Notes: generated by a model from the letters alone, not told the origin. 64,000 nt of DNA from Planifilum sp021793745 (GCA_937983105.1 CALKAM010000163.1:1-64000), one strand, 5' to 3'. Counted from the first letter of the stretch, positions 34,312 through 43,039 are shown. Translations and numbers: made by a program.

Positions 34312-34636
34312 TACGGAATCCATACGTCCGGCGGCGATGACAGCCCCCGGGGGAAAAGGACAAAATAGCATCGACCTGGGAGGGGTTCGGATATCGACGG
34401 AGAAGTATAGGAAGACAAGGGATGAGGTTGCCAAACCCGCAGTCAAGGGGATTGAAAAGCAGCTAGAGACCGAATTTTTTTCCCGGTGTCACGAAAGGAG
34501 CGCTTCAACCCGGGGGCAGATATCGATGGGAGAAAGCGGTCCATAAAGGGGTATCAGGGAAGGGTTTGAGCTTTCCCTTCCGGAAGACAGTCCCCGTAAA
34601 AACCGGGACAAGGCCGATGGGAACGGAGGAATCCAA
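34312..34636 (+). other. Gene-free stretch before the ASCH gene
   Basis: No convincing coding region. It contains one hairpin, GGAAGGG (34558-34564) with CCCTTCC (34575-34581), not followed by a T tract. No insertion-sequence ends or repeats were recognised. The base composition begins to shift toward AT here. Confidence 0.4.
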
Positions 34637-35089
34637 TTGCAACAATTAACGCTTTTCGATGAGAAAGAATCCATCGAAATGGGGATCCGTCACGCGGACT
34701 ACATTTTGATGAGCTTAAAACCGCAATTTTATCGACTGATACTGGCAGGGAAGAAAAAACACGAATTCAGAAAACGATTTCCGGATAAACCCATCAACGC
34801 CTTCATCTACGTGACGCAGCCGGTCGGTGCAGTGAAAGCCTTGCTGGAGCTGGACAGCCCCATTAAAGAGCCGGAAGGGCTGATTGGCCATGAAGGCATC
34901 GGTGTTCGGGAATTTATCCATGGACAGAAGCCGGGGAGAGTCGCCCTCCCCATCCGATCGGTACGCCCGTTAAAAAAGGCGGTGGATCTGGAGGTCTTGA
35001 AAACAAAGTTTCATACGCATGCACCTCAATCTTATATCTATTTACATAACAACCCCGGCTTATTAAAGCATCTTTTATCGCTGATTTAA
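34637..35089 (+). CDS. ASCH/PUA-like domain protein
   Basis: Small cytosolic protein of 150 residues. YILMSLKPQFYRLILAGKKKHEFRKRFPDKPINAFIYVTQPVGAVKALLEL is the ASCH pattern: a PUA-related beta barrel that binds RNA or nucleotides, with a basic residue cluster after 'LAGKK'. The TTG start follows AACGGAGGAATCCAA. It lies 14 bp ahead of the aaRS-like gene in an AT-richer block, so the two form an operon. ASCH proteins are implicated in RNA binding or modified-nucleoside chemistry; the specific job here is unknown. Confidence 0.7.
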   Translation: MQQLTLFDEKESIEMGIRHADYILMSLKPQFYRLILAGKKKHEFRKRFPDKPINAFIYVTQPVGAVKALLELDSPIKEPEGLIGHEGIGVREFIHGQKPGRVALPIRSVRPLKKAVDLEVLKTKFHTHAPQSYIYLHNNPGLLKHLLSLI

Positions 35090-35103
35090 GGGAGGCGCAA
35101 ACT

Positions 35104-36204
35104 GTGCTGATCAGGCATGATGGAGTCGTTCACCATCCGCTTGGAGCCGGTTCTTATGTATACAAAACCCACTTGATCCAATATATGTTGAGCCGCATTA
35201 AAAAGAAGGAGATTATCATCAGTATCGGGGCACAACCCAACTCCTCACCCCATATCGGAACGATCATCGTGTTCTGTTTGGCCTTTGCATTGGGAAGAAC
35301 ACTGAGCAACCGCAATCCGGATCTAAAAATCTCCGTTCTTTTCGAGGCGGTAGACACCGCTCCGCAGGAAATATTCAAAATAAACGGAATTACCTATCAA
35401 AAGAGCCTGAGAAACCAGGGAAAGGCCGAGAAATACCTGATCCAGTTTTCCGAATTGCTTTCAAATCTGAGTCGGTTTTCGGGAATTGGCTTTCGAATTC
35501 GGAGACAAGAAGCGTTCAACCGTCAACCGACTGTCTTAAAGATCATCGACCACATCATCCGACATAAGGATTGGGTCGCCTCCATATTGGATCCTGAATT
35601 GGGGTTGTTGAGGGTAAGGATTGCCTGCCCTCGCTGTGGATTGACCGACAAAAAAGGAATCCAAAATGTGGTCAGCGATTCGTCAATAAAGTCATACTGC
35701 CCTGTCCACGGATGGTTCGAAGTGAAAATCCGAGAGACGGGCAAATTGGAATTTAACACGCCGCTGCGCAATCTCGTCCGTTCTTTGGTTTATCTAGAGG
35801 ATAATCGAAGGCCGGATGTGCCCCATGAGTGGATAAGGGTTACGGGGAGCGATTATGCGGGATTTTACCAAGAGCAGTTATTGTATCGATGTGTATCATT
35901 CCTCGGTTATGACGTGTATGACATGCCGATGATCGTTTACGCACCTCTTGTACTGGACTGGTCGGGGGCCAAATTGTCCAAGTCGATCTATGTAAAAGGG
36001 AATGCGTACAGTGATCTGCCCTCCTATTTACTCGGCTATGACTCCCTTGTCAGGGAGAAGGGTGTTGAAGGGTTGGAAAAATTGTACCGGGAGGTACTCT
36101 GTTGGGTGGAGGAGCCGTACAAGCTGTTTCGACATTATACGGTTTACTATTTTATGAAGATCTTTGAACAGACCGGCCACCAGGGACAAGTGATCCCGAA
36201 ATAA
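35104..36204 (+). CDS. Class I aminoacyl-tRNA-synthetase-like protein (LysRS-I-like core)
   Basis: Protein of 366 residues with the two class I aaRS signatures. The HIGH-like motif is in GAQPNSSPHIGTI near residue 45, right after a first beta strand. The KMSKS-like motif is GAKLSKS near residue 297. The stretch between them, EWIRVTGSDYAGFYQ...RCVSFLGYDVY, resembles class I lysyl-tRNA synthetase. A zinc-binding insertion is likely (CPRCGLTDKKG... CPVHGWFEV). It is far shorter than LysRS-I and has no recognisable anticodon-binding helical domain. It is probably an aaRS paralogue that activates an amino acid for a non-translational acceptor or modifies tRNA; the substrate is unknown. GTG start behind GGGAGG. 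Codon use is AT-richer than in neighbours. Confidence 0.7.
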   Translation: MLIRHDGVVHHPLGAGSYVYKTHLIQYMLSRIKKKEIIISIGAQPNSSPHIGTIIVFCLAFALGRTLSNRNPDLKISVLFEAVDTAPQEIFKINGITYQKSLRNQGKAEKYLIQFSELLSNLSRFSGIGFRIRRQEAFNRQPTVLKIIDHIIRHKDWVASILDPELGLLRVRIACPRCGLTDKKGIQNVVSDSSIKSYCPVHGWFEVKIRETGKLEFNTPLRNLVRSLVYLEDNRRPDVPHEWIRVTGSDYAGFYQEQLLYRCVSFLGYDVYDMPMIVYAPLVLDWSGAKLSKSIYVKGNAYSDLPSYLLGYDSLVREKGVEGLEKLYREVLCWVEEPYKLFRHYTVYYFMKIFEQTGHQGQVIPK

Positions 36205-36303
36205 TGTGAATTCGTTGGCGGCATTGTTTACCAGCGGTAGTCGGGAAGTGCTCAAGCCGGTGGACGACGCCACAGACTTTTCCTCAGGGTTTGCCCCTGC
36301 CTC

Positions 36304-36339
36304 GGGGAAGCCCGGCAGGCTTCCCCTTGAATTTTTTTT
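36304..36339 (+). terminator. Rho-independent terminator of the ASCH/aaRS-like operon
   Basis: GGGGAAGCC (36304-36312) and GGCTTCCCC (36318-36326) form a perfect 9-bp stem; a run of eight T begins at 36332. Confidence 0.85.
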
Positions 36340-36591
36340 CAATTAGGAGGAGCGCAGTCCGGAAAGCGGGAAGTCGAGATGAAAAATGTCGAAAAAAGGA
36401 GGTAATCGAAATGCAGCGGAGAAATACACAAGGGTAGAGGCTCCGTCCCAAATAAGGACAAGGGAGGATGGGGATACAAGGCGAATACGTCCTCGTCAGG
36501 CATCCCTGCTTTCGGTTTTTTCGTTCCCCTTGATACGGGACCCGTAACCATGCTCTTTTTATTTCCAGCAGTGTCGGAAGCAATAGGGAGG
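36340..36591 (+). other. Gene-free stretch with one strong orphan ribosome binding site
   Basis: AAAAAAGGAGGT (36393-36404) precedes ATG 36411, which opens an 8-codon reading frame (MQRRNTQG) ending at the TAG at 36435-36437. This may be the start of a lost gene or a leader peptide. Nothing else is recognisable here. Confidence 0.35.
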
Positions 36592-36988
36592 ATGGGGGTG
36601 GATCACGATCGCTACCGCTTTTGCTGTTTTCGTTCTCATGTGGCTATTGTTTCTGATTTTTCTCTTCAAGACCGTTTTGCGAAAATACGGCAATTCCTGT
36701 CTGGGGGTCGTTTTGTTTCTTTTTCTGTTTATACTGCCCATCGGTTTCTATGCTTTTATGATTGAAAAGGGTTGGATGTTGGACCCGGCAACGGACTGGG
36801 TGGTTAACATCTATATCAATCTTTTCTTGATTGGCATCGGCGTGCTTGCCTTCTTGACAGGCCTTGTTTTGTATTTCCATGCCCGGAAATCGCAGGATCC
36901 GATACGGAAAGGCAGGGCTGAAAATGTCTTGTTGTTTGGTGGAACCGCGATCATTATCGGGTTGGGGCTGTTGATGAGAAGCTTGTAG
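36592..36988 (+). CDS. Small integral membrane protein, probable indel in a G run near the start
   Basis: The open frame from ATG 36638 encodes 116 residues with four hydrophobic segments, and the same frame continues upstream as GWITIATAFAVFVL, completing the first helix, but has no start codon. ATG 36592, correctly placed behind TAGGGAGG, is followed by GGGGG; with one G fewer it would read straight into that helix. I infer a one-base insertion at 36594-36598, real or a homopolymer error. An internal start at 36638 would truncate helix 1. The family is not recognised. Confidence 0.5.
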
Positions 36989-37113
36989 GTGACATGCATG
37001 GGAACTTCAGCTTGGCGCTTTTGATCCGGGTGCCTTCCGGAGGGAAGAGCGGCCCCTTGAAAGGATGCGATCGGGAGGCAGCTGATGCCGACGCCGCTTT
37101 CATTTTGATCCGT

Positions 37114-37134
37114 AAAAAACCCTTCCTTTAAGGG
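37114..37134 (-). terminator. Rho-independent terminator (minus strand)
   Basis: On the minus strand CCCTT, a 5-nt loop and AAGGG are followed by TTTTTT (plus-strand A run 37114-37119). It serves the minus-strand gene ending at 37270. The rest of 36989-37269 holds no visible gene. Confidence 0.55.
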
Positions 37135-37269
37135 GGCTTTCGTGAAGAAAAAAGAGCCGATTTTTCAATCGCGTCGGAAAAGGCATCCTCATCCTTTTCT
37201 TGAGATGTTGAAAGTGGCTCCGTACCGGCTTTTCGTTGAATTGGGGGCGGCTGGAGTCCTGTTCAAGGA

Positions 37270-37734
37270 TCAGACCTTGTGGGAGGCGATACTGATATAA
37301 TCGACAAACAATGTGCCGCTGGCCAGCAAAAAGACGACCGAGAGCATTGCCGTTCCCCGGGGCGGCGTTGGAACGATGGAAAAGTAGGGGTACCAACTCT
37401 TGAGCCGGCGGGGAGGTCTGACAAGCAAGGGCGTGGAGTTGATGATCCGGCGGTTTTTGTCCAAATAGGCGACGGTGGCATAAATTTCTGCTTGGCTCGT
37501 TGGCGGTGTCACATTGAGCAGGCGGAAGTAGAGATAATAGGCGCAGCCCTGTTCGAAGGGACCGGAAACCGTCTGTTTCAAGGCGGCCGGTCTGCTTCGC
37601 GTTGCGCTCATGAACAGGGAATAGTCCCCCGGACGCAACGGGTTTTTCATCCGACGAATTCGGGTTCCCGTCCAGGGCGCGATTCCCCTCGTAAACCCCC
37701 CGTTTTTGAGCAGATTCTTACCGGAACAGGCCAT
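37270..37734 (-). CDS. Jelly-roll (carbohydrate-binding/NTTRR-F1-like) small protein
   Basis: Protein of 154 residues. It begins MACSGKNLLKNGGFTRGIAPWTG, a common opening of beta-sandwich CBM-type and NTTRR-F1 domains, and continues with alternating hydrophobic strands (YYLYFRLLNV, AEIYATVAYLD, AMLSVVFLLASGTLFVDYISI). It lacks a normal secretion signal. In Bacillales such domains occur in spore-surface and collagen-like proteins, so a spore or surface role is possible but unproven. AAAGGGGCAAG precedes the ATG. It is transcribed alone, divergent from the amidohydrolase. Confidence 0.5.
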   Translation of the reverse strand: MACSGKNLLKNGGFTRGIAPWTGTRIRRMKNPLRPGDYSLFMSATRSRPAALKQTVSGPFEQGCAYYLYFRLLNVTPPTSQAEIYATVAYLDKNRRIINSTPLLVRPPRRLKSWYPYFSIVPTPPRGTAMLSVVFLLASGTLFVDYISIASHKV

Positions 37735-37908
37735 GTTCTTGCCCCTTTCCTCTTCGGTTCATATATTGTATGGCTTTGAACCATCGCTTGTTTCAGCGCA
37801 TGGTGGGGTACGTGATAAATAGGCAGGGGATATTTGACTTCGGAAGGTTCCCGAGTTGGTAAGGAGAACGCTGCAAAACCCCACCTTACCGATGGAAAGG
37901 GGATGACC

Positions 37909-39273
37909 ATGTTGAAACGGACGCTTTTTAAGGGCGGTTGTGTGCTTACGCTCGACAAGTCCCTGGGGGATTTTCAAAGCGCGGATGTGTTGGTGGAAGG
38001 AAGTAAAATTGTCGAGGTGCGACCCTCCATTGAAAATGTGGCGGACTGTGAAGTGATCGACGCATCAAACATGATCGTGATGCCGGGTTTTGTCGATACG
38101 CACCGGCATACGTGGGAATCCGTGGTTCGGAATGTCGGCGCGGATTGGTCGCTGACGAAGTATTTGAACAGCATCTACTTCGGAAATATCGGGGCGAAAC
38201 TGCGTCCGGAGGACGGATATATCGCCAATCTGTTGGGTGCCCTCGAAGCGTTGGATGCGGGTGTGACCACCCTGTTGGACTGGTCGATGATTATTTCGCC
38301 GGATCATACCGATGAGCTGATCCGGGGGTTGAAGGAATCCGGGATCCGGGCGGTTTTTGCCCATGGGATTCCGGGCGACGGGGATTATTGGTCCAGGGAT
38401 AGCCAATTCAAGCATACTGAGGACAGCAGACGGGTCAAAAAGGAATACTTTTCCTCCGACGACCAGCTTTTAACGATGGCTTTGGCCATTCGAGGGCCGG
38501 AGTTCAGTTCGTGGAGCGCCACCGTTCACGATATTCAATTGGCGCGGGAACTCGATGTGCTTTGCAGCATGCACCTCGGCTTTGGAACCTGGGGGCCCGT
38601 CGATCATTCCATTGAAAAGCTCCGGCGGGAAAAGCTGCTGGGGCCGGATCTGAACTTTGTTCACAGCAATACGATTCGTCCGGAGGAATTGAAGGCGATT
38701 GCTGACGCCGGTGCTTCGGTGACCGTAACCCCCGAGATCGAGATGATGATGGGACATGGCTATCCGGCGACCGGGTTGATTCTGGCAAGCGGTGGAAAGC
38801 CCGTATTGGGTGTGGACGTGGTGACATCGACGGGGGGCGATATGTTCGCCCAAATGAAATTCGCATTACAGGCGGAACGAGCCCGCGCGAATGATCGGAT
38901 GTTGGCGGAAGGGAAGATGCCCGGGAAATTGACGCTCTCGGCGAGGGAGGTGCTGGAGTTTGCCACGATCGAGGGAGCCAGGGCGTTGAAGCTGGATCAC
39001 AAGATCGGCTCCCTCACCCCCGGAAAAGAGGCGGACATCATCATGATTCGCAACACGGATTTAAACCTCTTTCCCATGAATGACCCGGTAGGGGCTGTGG
39101 TGCAGTGCGCCCATGCCGGCAATGTGGATTCGGTTTTTGTCGCCGGGAAAGCAGTGAAACGAGGCGGGAAGCTGCTTTATAAAAATATGGATCGCATGCT
39201 CCGATTGGCCCGGGAAGCAAGGGATCATATCTTTTCTCAGTATGGGAATCCGGACGGCTTATGGCTTTTATAA
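37909..39273 (+). CDS. Amidohydrolase-family protein (TrzA/AtzA-like)
   Basis: Metal-dependent hydrolase of about 454 residues. The metal-ligand HxH motif is PGFVDTHRHTWE near residue 63. A later histidine is in CSMHLGFGTWGP, with another in NFVHSNT, and the metal-binding Asp is in VLGVDVVTS. The typical closing strand is LKLDHKIGSLTPGKEADIIMI. ATG 37909 lies six bases after GGGG; in-frame ATGs at 37834 and 37903 are less well placed. Relatives deaminate or dechlorinate triazines, guanine or other amino-heterocycles. The substrate is unclear and the gene stands alone. Confidence 0.82.
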   Translation: MLKRTLFKGGCVLTLDKSLGDFQSADVLVEGSKIVEVRPSIENVADCEVIDASNMIVMPGFVDTHRHTWESVVRNVGADWSLTKYLNSIYFGNIGAKLRPEDGYIANLLGALEALDAGVTTLLDWSMIISPDHTDELIRGLKESGIRAVFAHGIPGDGDYWSRDSQFKHTEDSRRVKKEYFSSDDQLLTMALAIRGPEFSSWSATVHDIQLARELDVLCSMHLGFGTWGPVDHSIEKLRREKLLGPDLNFVHSNTIRPEELKAIADAGASVTVTPEIEMMMGHGYPATGLILASGGKPVLGVDVVTSTGGDMFAQMKFALQAERARANDRMLAEGKMPGKLTLSAREVLEFATIEGARALKLDHKIGSLTPGKEADIIMIRNTDLNLFPMNDPVGAVVQCAHAGNVDSVFVAGKAVKRGGKLLYKNMDRMLRLAREARDHIFSQYGNPDGLWLL

Positions 39274-39933
39274 ACCCTTTGGGACGGGGCTTCCGTGCGA
39301 AAATTCTTGAGCCGTGAAAGAGGGCTTGGTGCGGTTTTAAGGTTTTTGGATTTCCGAACACCGATCACTTCGGCGCGAATGCCGGAGATGTCGGTCCACA
39401 GAATTGTATCCGATCTGTGGGAGCGATTGGGATAAGCGGGGAGGGGTGGCGACCCTCCCCGAACCGTTGCTCCGTCCGATCAGTCACCAGCAGGACGAGC
39501 GGTGGCGTTGCCATCTCGATCCCAGGGGGGACGAATCGGCGGAAGCAGGCCGGATCAATGGGAATAAGCAACCCTGCCCTGAATCAGTGCCGGAGGAGCC
39601 TTCCAATCGGATCCGTTGCATCTTACCGGAGCCCTTTGTATCGTTGAACCAAAAGGCGTGGTGATCGCGATGAAAGCCCGGACCCGCGATGCGTTCTCCA
39701 TCGCCTGGAAGGGAAAGGTTGCGATGAGCTATCTCTACGATGTTGCATGATTCTTCCTTTGAGGCGGATATCTCCAGAGCTTCGCTTCAAGGAATCTTTT
39801 TGCCGGAAGAATGGCCGCTAAGCGAAGCGCACCGAATCCTGGGGCAGTTTGTCGGTACCGTATCGCTGAATTGTGTTGCGGGATGCCCCCTTGAACATTT
39901 TGCATTTCCGAACATCGCAAAGGTGGATGACCG
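39274..39933 (+). other. 660-bp gene-free stretch, possibly decayed coding DNA
   Basis: Short open stretches such as ALCIVEPKGVVIAMKARTRD (about 39630-39690) and HRILGQFVGTVSLNCVAGCPLEH (about 39830-39897) look protein-like but are in different frames and too short. The second faintly recalls the start of ADP-ribosylglycohydrolases, which often neighbour PfkB kinases. I make no gene call. Confidence 0.3.
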
Positions 39934-40818
39934 ATGATTACCGTGATTGGCGACATCATGCTCGATATCTTGGTCCAACAGAATCTCGTCAATTATGCGA
40001 CCGATGCGGAAGGGGACATCGACATCCGTGCGGGAGGACAGGGCGGCAATGTGGCGGCATGGGTCGCGGCCTGCGGCGGGCAAAGCCATCTGATCGGCAA
40101 GGTGGGGGACGATGCCTTCGGTGTCTATCTGATCGAGGAGGCCGGCAAACGCGGTGTAACATGTTCAGTCACACCCCATCCCGGTAAAAAGACCGGCAGG
40201 ATCCTGGTGATGGTGGATCGGTCCGGGGAACGATCCATGATCGTGGACCGGGGAGCCAATTTGTCGCTCAGCGGAGCGGATATTCGGGGGTTTGAGGAGA
40301 GCCGGCTCCTCTATATCTCCGGTTACACCTTTTACATCGAGGAAACCCGGGAAGCCGCCCTATATGCCAAAAGCGAAGCCCGAAAACGGGGCATCCCCGT
40401 CGCCGTCGATCCGAGCTCCCTGTATCATCTGCGGTCCGAAAAGGAGTCGCTCCTCTCCTTTTTGGAGGGCGTCACATTTCTGTTTCCGAACTACGAAGAA
40501 GGGAAGTTTCTCACGGGGGAAGAAGAGCCGGCGAAGATCATCGCCTCGCTCCGGCAGTGGGTCCCGCATCCCGTGCTCAAATTGGGGGAAAGGGGCTGCG
40601 TGTTGTCGGTGGACGGAACCCTCGTCCACGTCCCGGCTTCCTCGGTGGAGCCCGTCGATTCAACGGGGGCCGGGGATGCCTTCGCCGGGGCTTTCCTGGC
40701 CGAGTACCGGCGAACCAACGACGTTCGGAGGGCCGCCCAATATGCGACAAGGGTGGCATCCCGGGTGGTCGAGAGAATCGGTGGCCAGCCGGAACCGGGC
40801 GGCAGCGAACGGAAGTGA
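39934..40818 (+). CDS. PfkB-family carbohydrate kinase
   Basis: Ribokinase/PfkB-like kinase of 294 residues. It opens with ITVIGDIMLDI and has the substrate-site glycine motif AGGQGGNVAAWVAACGG near residue 32. The ATP-binding/catalytic signature DSTGAGDAFAGAFLAEY near residue 243 includes the catalytic aspartate. ATG 39934 follows AAAGGTGG. It phosphorylates a sugar or nucleoside of unknown identity. The preceding DNA may hold the remnant of a partner gene. Confidence 0.85.
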   Translation: MITVIGDIMLDILVQQNLVNYATDAEGDIDIRAGGQGGNVAAWVAACGGQSHLIGKVGDDAFGVYLIEEAGKRGVTCSVTPHPGKKTGRILVMVDRSGERSMIVDRGANLSLSGADIRGFEESRLLYISGYTFYIEETREAALYAKSEARKRGIPVAVDPSSLYHLRSEKESLLSFLEGVTFLFPNYEEGKFLTGEEEPAKIIASLRQWVPHPVLKLGERGCVLSVDGTLVHVPASSVEPVDSTGAGDAFAGAFLAEYRRTNDVRRAAQYATRVASRVVERIGGQPEPGGSERK

Positions 40819-41214
40819 GTGCGCCTTCCCTTCAAGCCGAAAAGTCGCCGGCCTCCCATGGCGATTTTCTCCGGGGGGCGGCGACTGGCGTAGTGGCGTA
40901 GTATTAAAATCCGATGGCCCTTTCAGAAATGGAGGCGTTGGGGGAAAGATGATGATGCGGATGCCGTGAGCTCTGGCTCAGCCACGGGGGTAGCAAGCGA
41001 CTCCTTGAATACAGGGGTTGTAGGGGGGCTTCGGTAGCGTCGGCGTTACCATCAAACCAAAGCGCCCAGAAGCTTTTCGGTTGGAAGGGGATGATTTCCA
41101 ATCAACAAAACTCGGTCAAGATGCATCAAACGAGGCCGGGCATGGCGCCCGGCCTTCCCGGTTCAGCCGCTCCCGCGGGTTGGCGGAAAAAGCCCGATCC
41201 CGTCAGCCGCCGCT
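40819..41214. other. Gene-free stretch between PfkB and tnaA
   Basis: No coding region, tRNA or repeat was recognised. The only structure is the GC-rich stem at 41134-41154. Confidence 0.4.
41134..41154 (-). terminator. GC-rich hairpin downstream of tnaA
   Basis: GGCCGGGC (41134-41141) and GCCCGGCC (41147-41154) form a perfect 8-bp stem. On the minus strand it is followed by a short T-containing run, fitting a terminator for tryptophanase. Confidence 0.5.
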
Positions 41215-42594
41215 TCATTTGACCGGCTTCAATCGGGCGGTAAAGTGCCGCAATACCTTTGGCTCATAGGTAAATTCCAGCCCGACCAATTGGTCGGCAC
41301 GCTCCTTGATAGCGATCAATCCATCGGCGATGAAATCCATGTGGTTATAGGTATATACCCGACGCGGGATGGTCAGGCGAACCAGTTCCAACGGGCTTTG
41401 AAGCTGTTCACCCGTCTCGGGATCCCGTCCCATCAGGAGAGAACCGATTTCGACGCTGCGCACACCGCTTTCCAGGTACAGTTCATTGGCCAGCACCTGC
41501 CCCGGAAACTGGTGGGGCGGGATATGCGGCAACAGCCTCCCGGCATCGACGAAAACAGCGTGCCCGCCGGTGGGCGTCTGAATCGGAATTCCGCCGTCCA
41601 GCAACCGTTGTCCCAGATACTCCACCTGGTGGATGCGGGATTGGAGGAATTCCTCATGGATCCCTTCCTTGAGCCCCCGTGCCAGGGCCTCCATATCCCG
41701 GCCCGCCAGCCCGCCGTAGGTGGGGAATCCCTCATAGGGAACCACCATGGACCGGGCCTGTTCGTACAGTTCCTTGCGGTCCCGATTGAAGGCCAGAAGC
41801 CCTCCGATATTGACCAGGCCGTCCTTTTTGGCGCTCATGGTAAAGGCATCCGCATAGGAAAACATCTCCCGGACGATTTCCCGGATGCTTTTGTTCTCGT
41901 ATCCCGGTTCGCGCTGTTTGATGAAATAGGCGTTTTCCGCGTAGCGCGCCGCGTCCATGATTAGGGGAATCCCATGCTTTTGGGCGATCTCCGACGCTCC
42001 CCGGATGTTTTCCATGGATACCGGCTGTCCGCCGGCGCTGTTGTTCGTGATGGTGCAGATGATCATCCCGATATTTTCCGGTCCCTTGTCCCGGATGGTC
42101 GCTTCCAGCTTCTCCAGGTCGAAATTGCCTTTGAAATCGTAGGGCGTCGTTGTATCCAGCGCCTCTTTGGTCACCACATCGATCGCCTTCCCCTGGGCCA
42201 AATCGACGTGGGCGCGCGTGGTGTCAAAGTGCCAGTTGCTCAGTACATACTGTCCCTTTTTGACGAGGATCGGGAACAGCACCTGTTCGGCTCCCCGTCC
42301 CTGGTGGGTCGGTATGACGTAGGGATAACCGAAAATCTCCTCGACCGTTTCCTTGAGGTGAAAATAGTTTCGGCTGCCCGAATAGGACTCGTCGCCGAGC
42401 ATCATCCCCGCCCACTGATAATCGCTCATCGCGCCGGTCCCGCTGTCCGTCAGCAGGTCAATGTAGACATCTTCCGATTTCAGGTTAAACAGGTTGTAAC
42501 CGGCTTTTTTCAGGGCTTCTTCTCTTTCTTCTTTTGAAATCATGTTCAGCGGCTCTACCATTTTTATTTTGTAAGGCTCAGGCAAGCGTTCCAT
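41215..42594 (-). CDS. tnaA: Tryptophanase (tryptophan indole-lyase)
   Basis: PLP-dependent lyase of 459 residues cleaving L-tryptophan to indole, pyruvate and ammonia. It begins MERLPEPYKIKMVEPLNM, as expected for TnaA. It contains DLLTDSGTGAMSDYQWAGMM, the PLP-lysine region TMSAKKDGLVNIGG, and EGFPTYGGLAGRDMEALARG. The segment SGVRSVEIGSLLMGRDP matches tryptophanase rather than tyrosine phenol-lyase, which carries a different residue set at this substrate-specificity position. ATG 42594 is preferred because AAGGAGAGGAAA precedes it; the frame remains open to 42708 through leader sequence. No tnaB permease is adjacent. Confidence 0.88.
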   Translation of the reverse strand: MERLPEPYKIKMVEPLNMISKEEREEALKKAGYNLFNLKSEDVYIDLLTDSGTGAMSDYQWAGMMLGDESYSGSRNYFHLKETVEEIFGYPYVIPTHQGRGAEQVLFPILVKKGQYVLSNWHFDTTRAHVDLAQGKAIDVVTKEALDTTTPYDFKGNFDLEKLEATIRDKGPENIGMIICTITNNSAGGQPVSMENIRGASEIAQKHGIPLIMDAARYAENAYFIKQREPGYENKSIREIVREMFSYADAFTMSAKKDGLVNIGGLLAFNRDRKELYEQARSMVVPYEGFPTYGGLAGRDMEALARGLKEGIHEEFLQSRIHQVEYLGQRLLDGGIPIQTPTGGHAVFVDAGRLLPHIPPHQFPGQVLANELYLESGVRSVEIGSLLMGRDPETGEQLQSPLELVRLTIPRRVYTYNHMDFIADGLIAIKERADQLVGLEFTYEPKVLRHFTARLKPVK

Positions 42595-42710
42595 CCATAT
42601 TTCCTCTCCTTGGTCGAATTCACAATCCATGTTACCGCTTTCATCAACGATCAATACGGTCCGAACCGCGCTTAGTTCCGGAGATTTCCGGACCATAAAC
42701 ACGCTCATGG

Positions 42711-42764
42711 CCCCTCTGAGGGGAACGGCCCTCCAGATGCCTCAACCGGAAAGTCGGTTGAGGC
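42711..42764 (-). promoter_or_regulatory. Structured leader upstream of tnaA
   Basis: In the untranslated leader, GCCTCAACCG (42739-42748) and CGGTTGAGGC (42755-42764) form a perfect 10-bp stem with a 6-nt loop. CCAGA/TCTGG arms flank it, and a CCCCT/AGGGG mini-hairpin lies at 42711-42723. A T-poor sequence follows, so it is more likely an attenuator or regulatory structure than a simple terminator. Confidence 0.4.
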
Positions 42765-42989
42765 TTGGCCGTCTGGGTCAATTGTAAACATCGGACATGA
42801 AAGATGTCAAACTTCAAGATTTTGCAAAAACACCCCTTGGTGGGCTCGCGTATGAACGGAGAAGCAAGCGATCCGGGGAGGACGGGCGGGTCACGAATCG
42901 TATCTGAAAAATAAGTGAATACTCGATGAACGGGATAGCAATGGTCTTAGTACATAAGCACTATTTTACGTCGGTCGCAAAATGAAATA

Positions 42990-43018
42990 TTGATTTCGAA
43001 GGGAATGCTCCCTATACT
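42990..43018 (+). promoter_or_regulatory. Sigma-A promoter of the inositol operon
   Basis: TTGATT (42990-42995), a 17-bp spacer and TATACT (43013-43018). It lies about 245 bp upstream of the transporter start, leaving a long leader carrying three repressor-type sites. The remainder of 42765-43264 holds no gene. Confidence 0.7.
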
Positions 43019-43025
43019 GAATATG

Positions 43026-43039
43026 GGTAAGCGGTTACA
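43026..43039 (+). promoter_or_regulatory. CcpA cre-like site
   Basis: GGTAAGCGGTTACA fits the catabolite-responsive element TGTAANCGNTTACA with one mismatch and covers the expected start of transcription, so CcpA binding would block initiation. Confidence 0.5.

Noticed and set aside
34337..34546. 69-codon frame before the ASCH gene
   Set aside because: No ribosome binding site, no protein character and no recognisable similarity.
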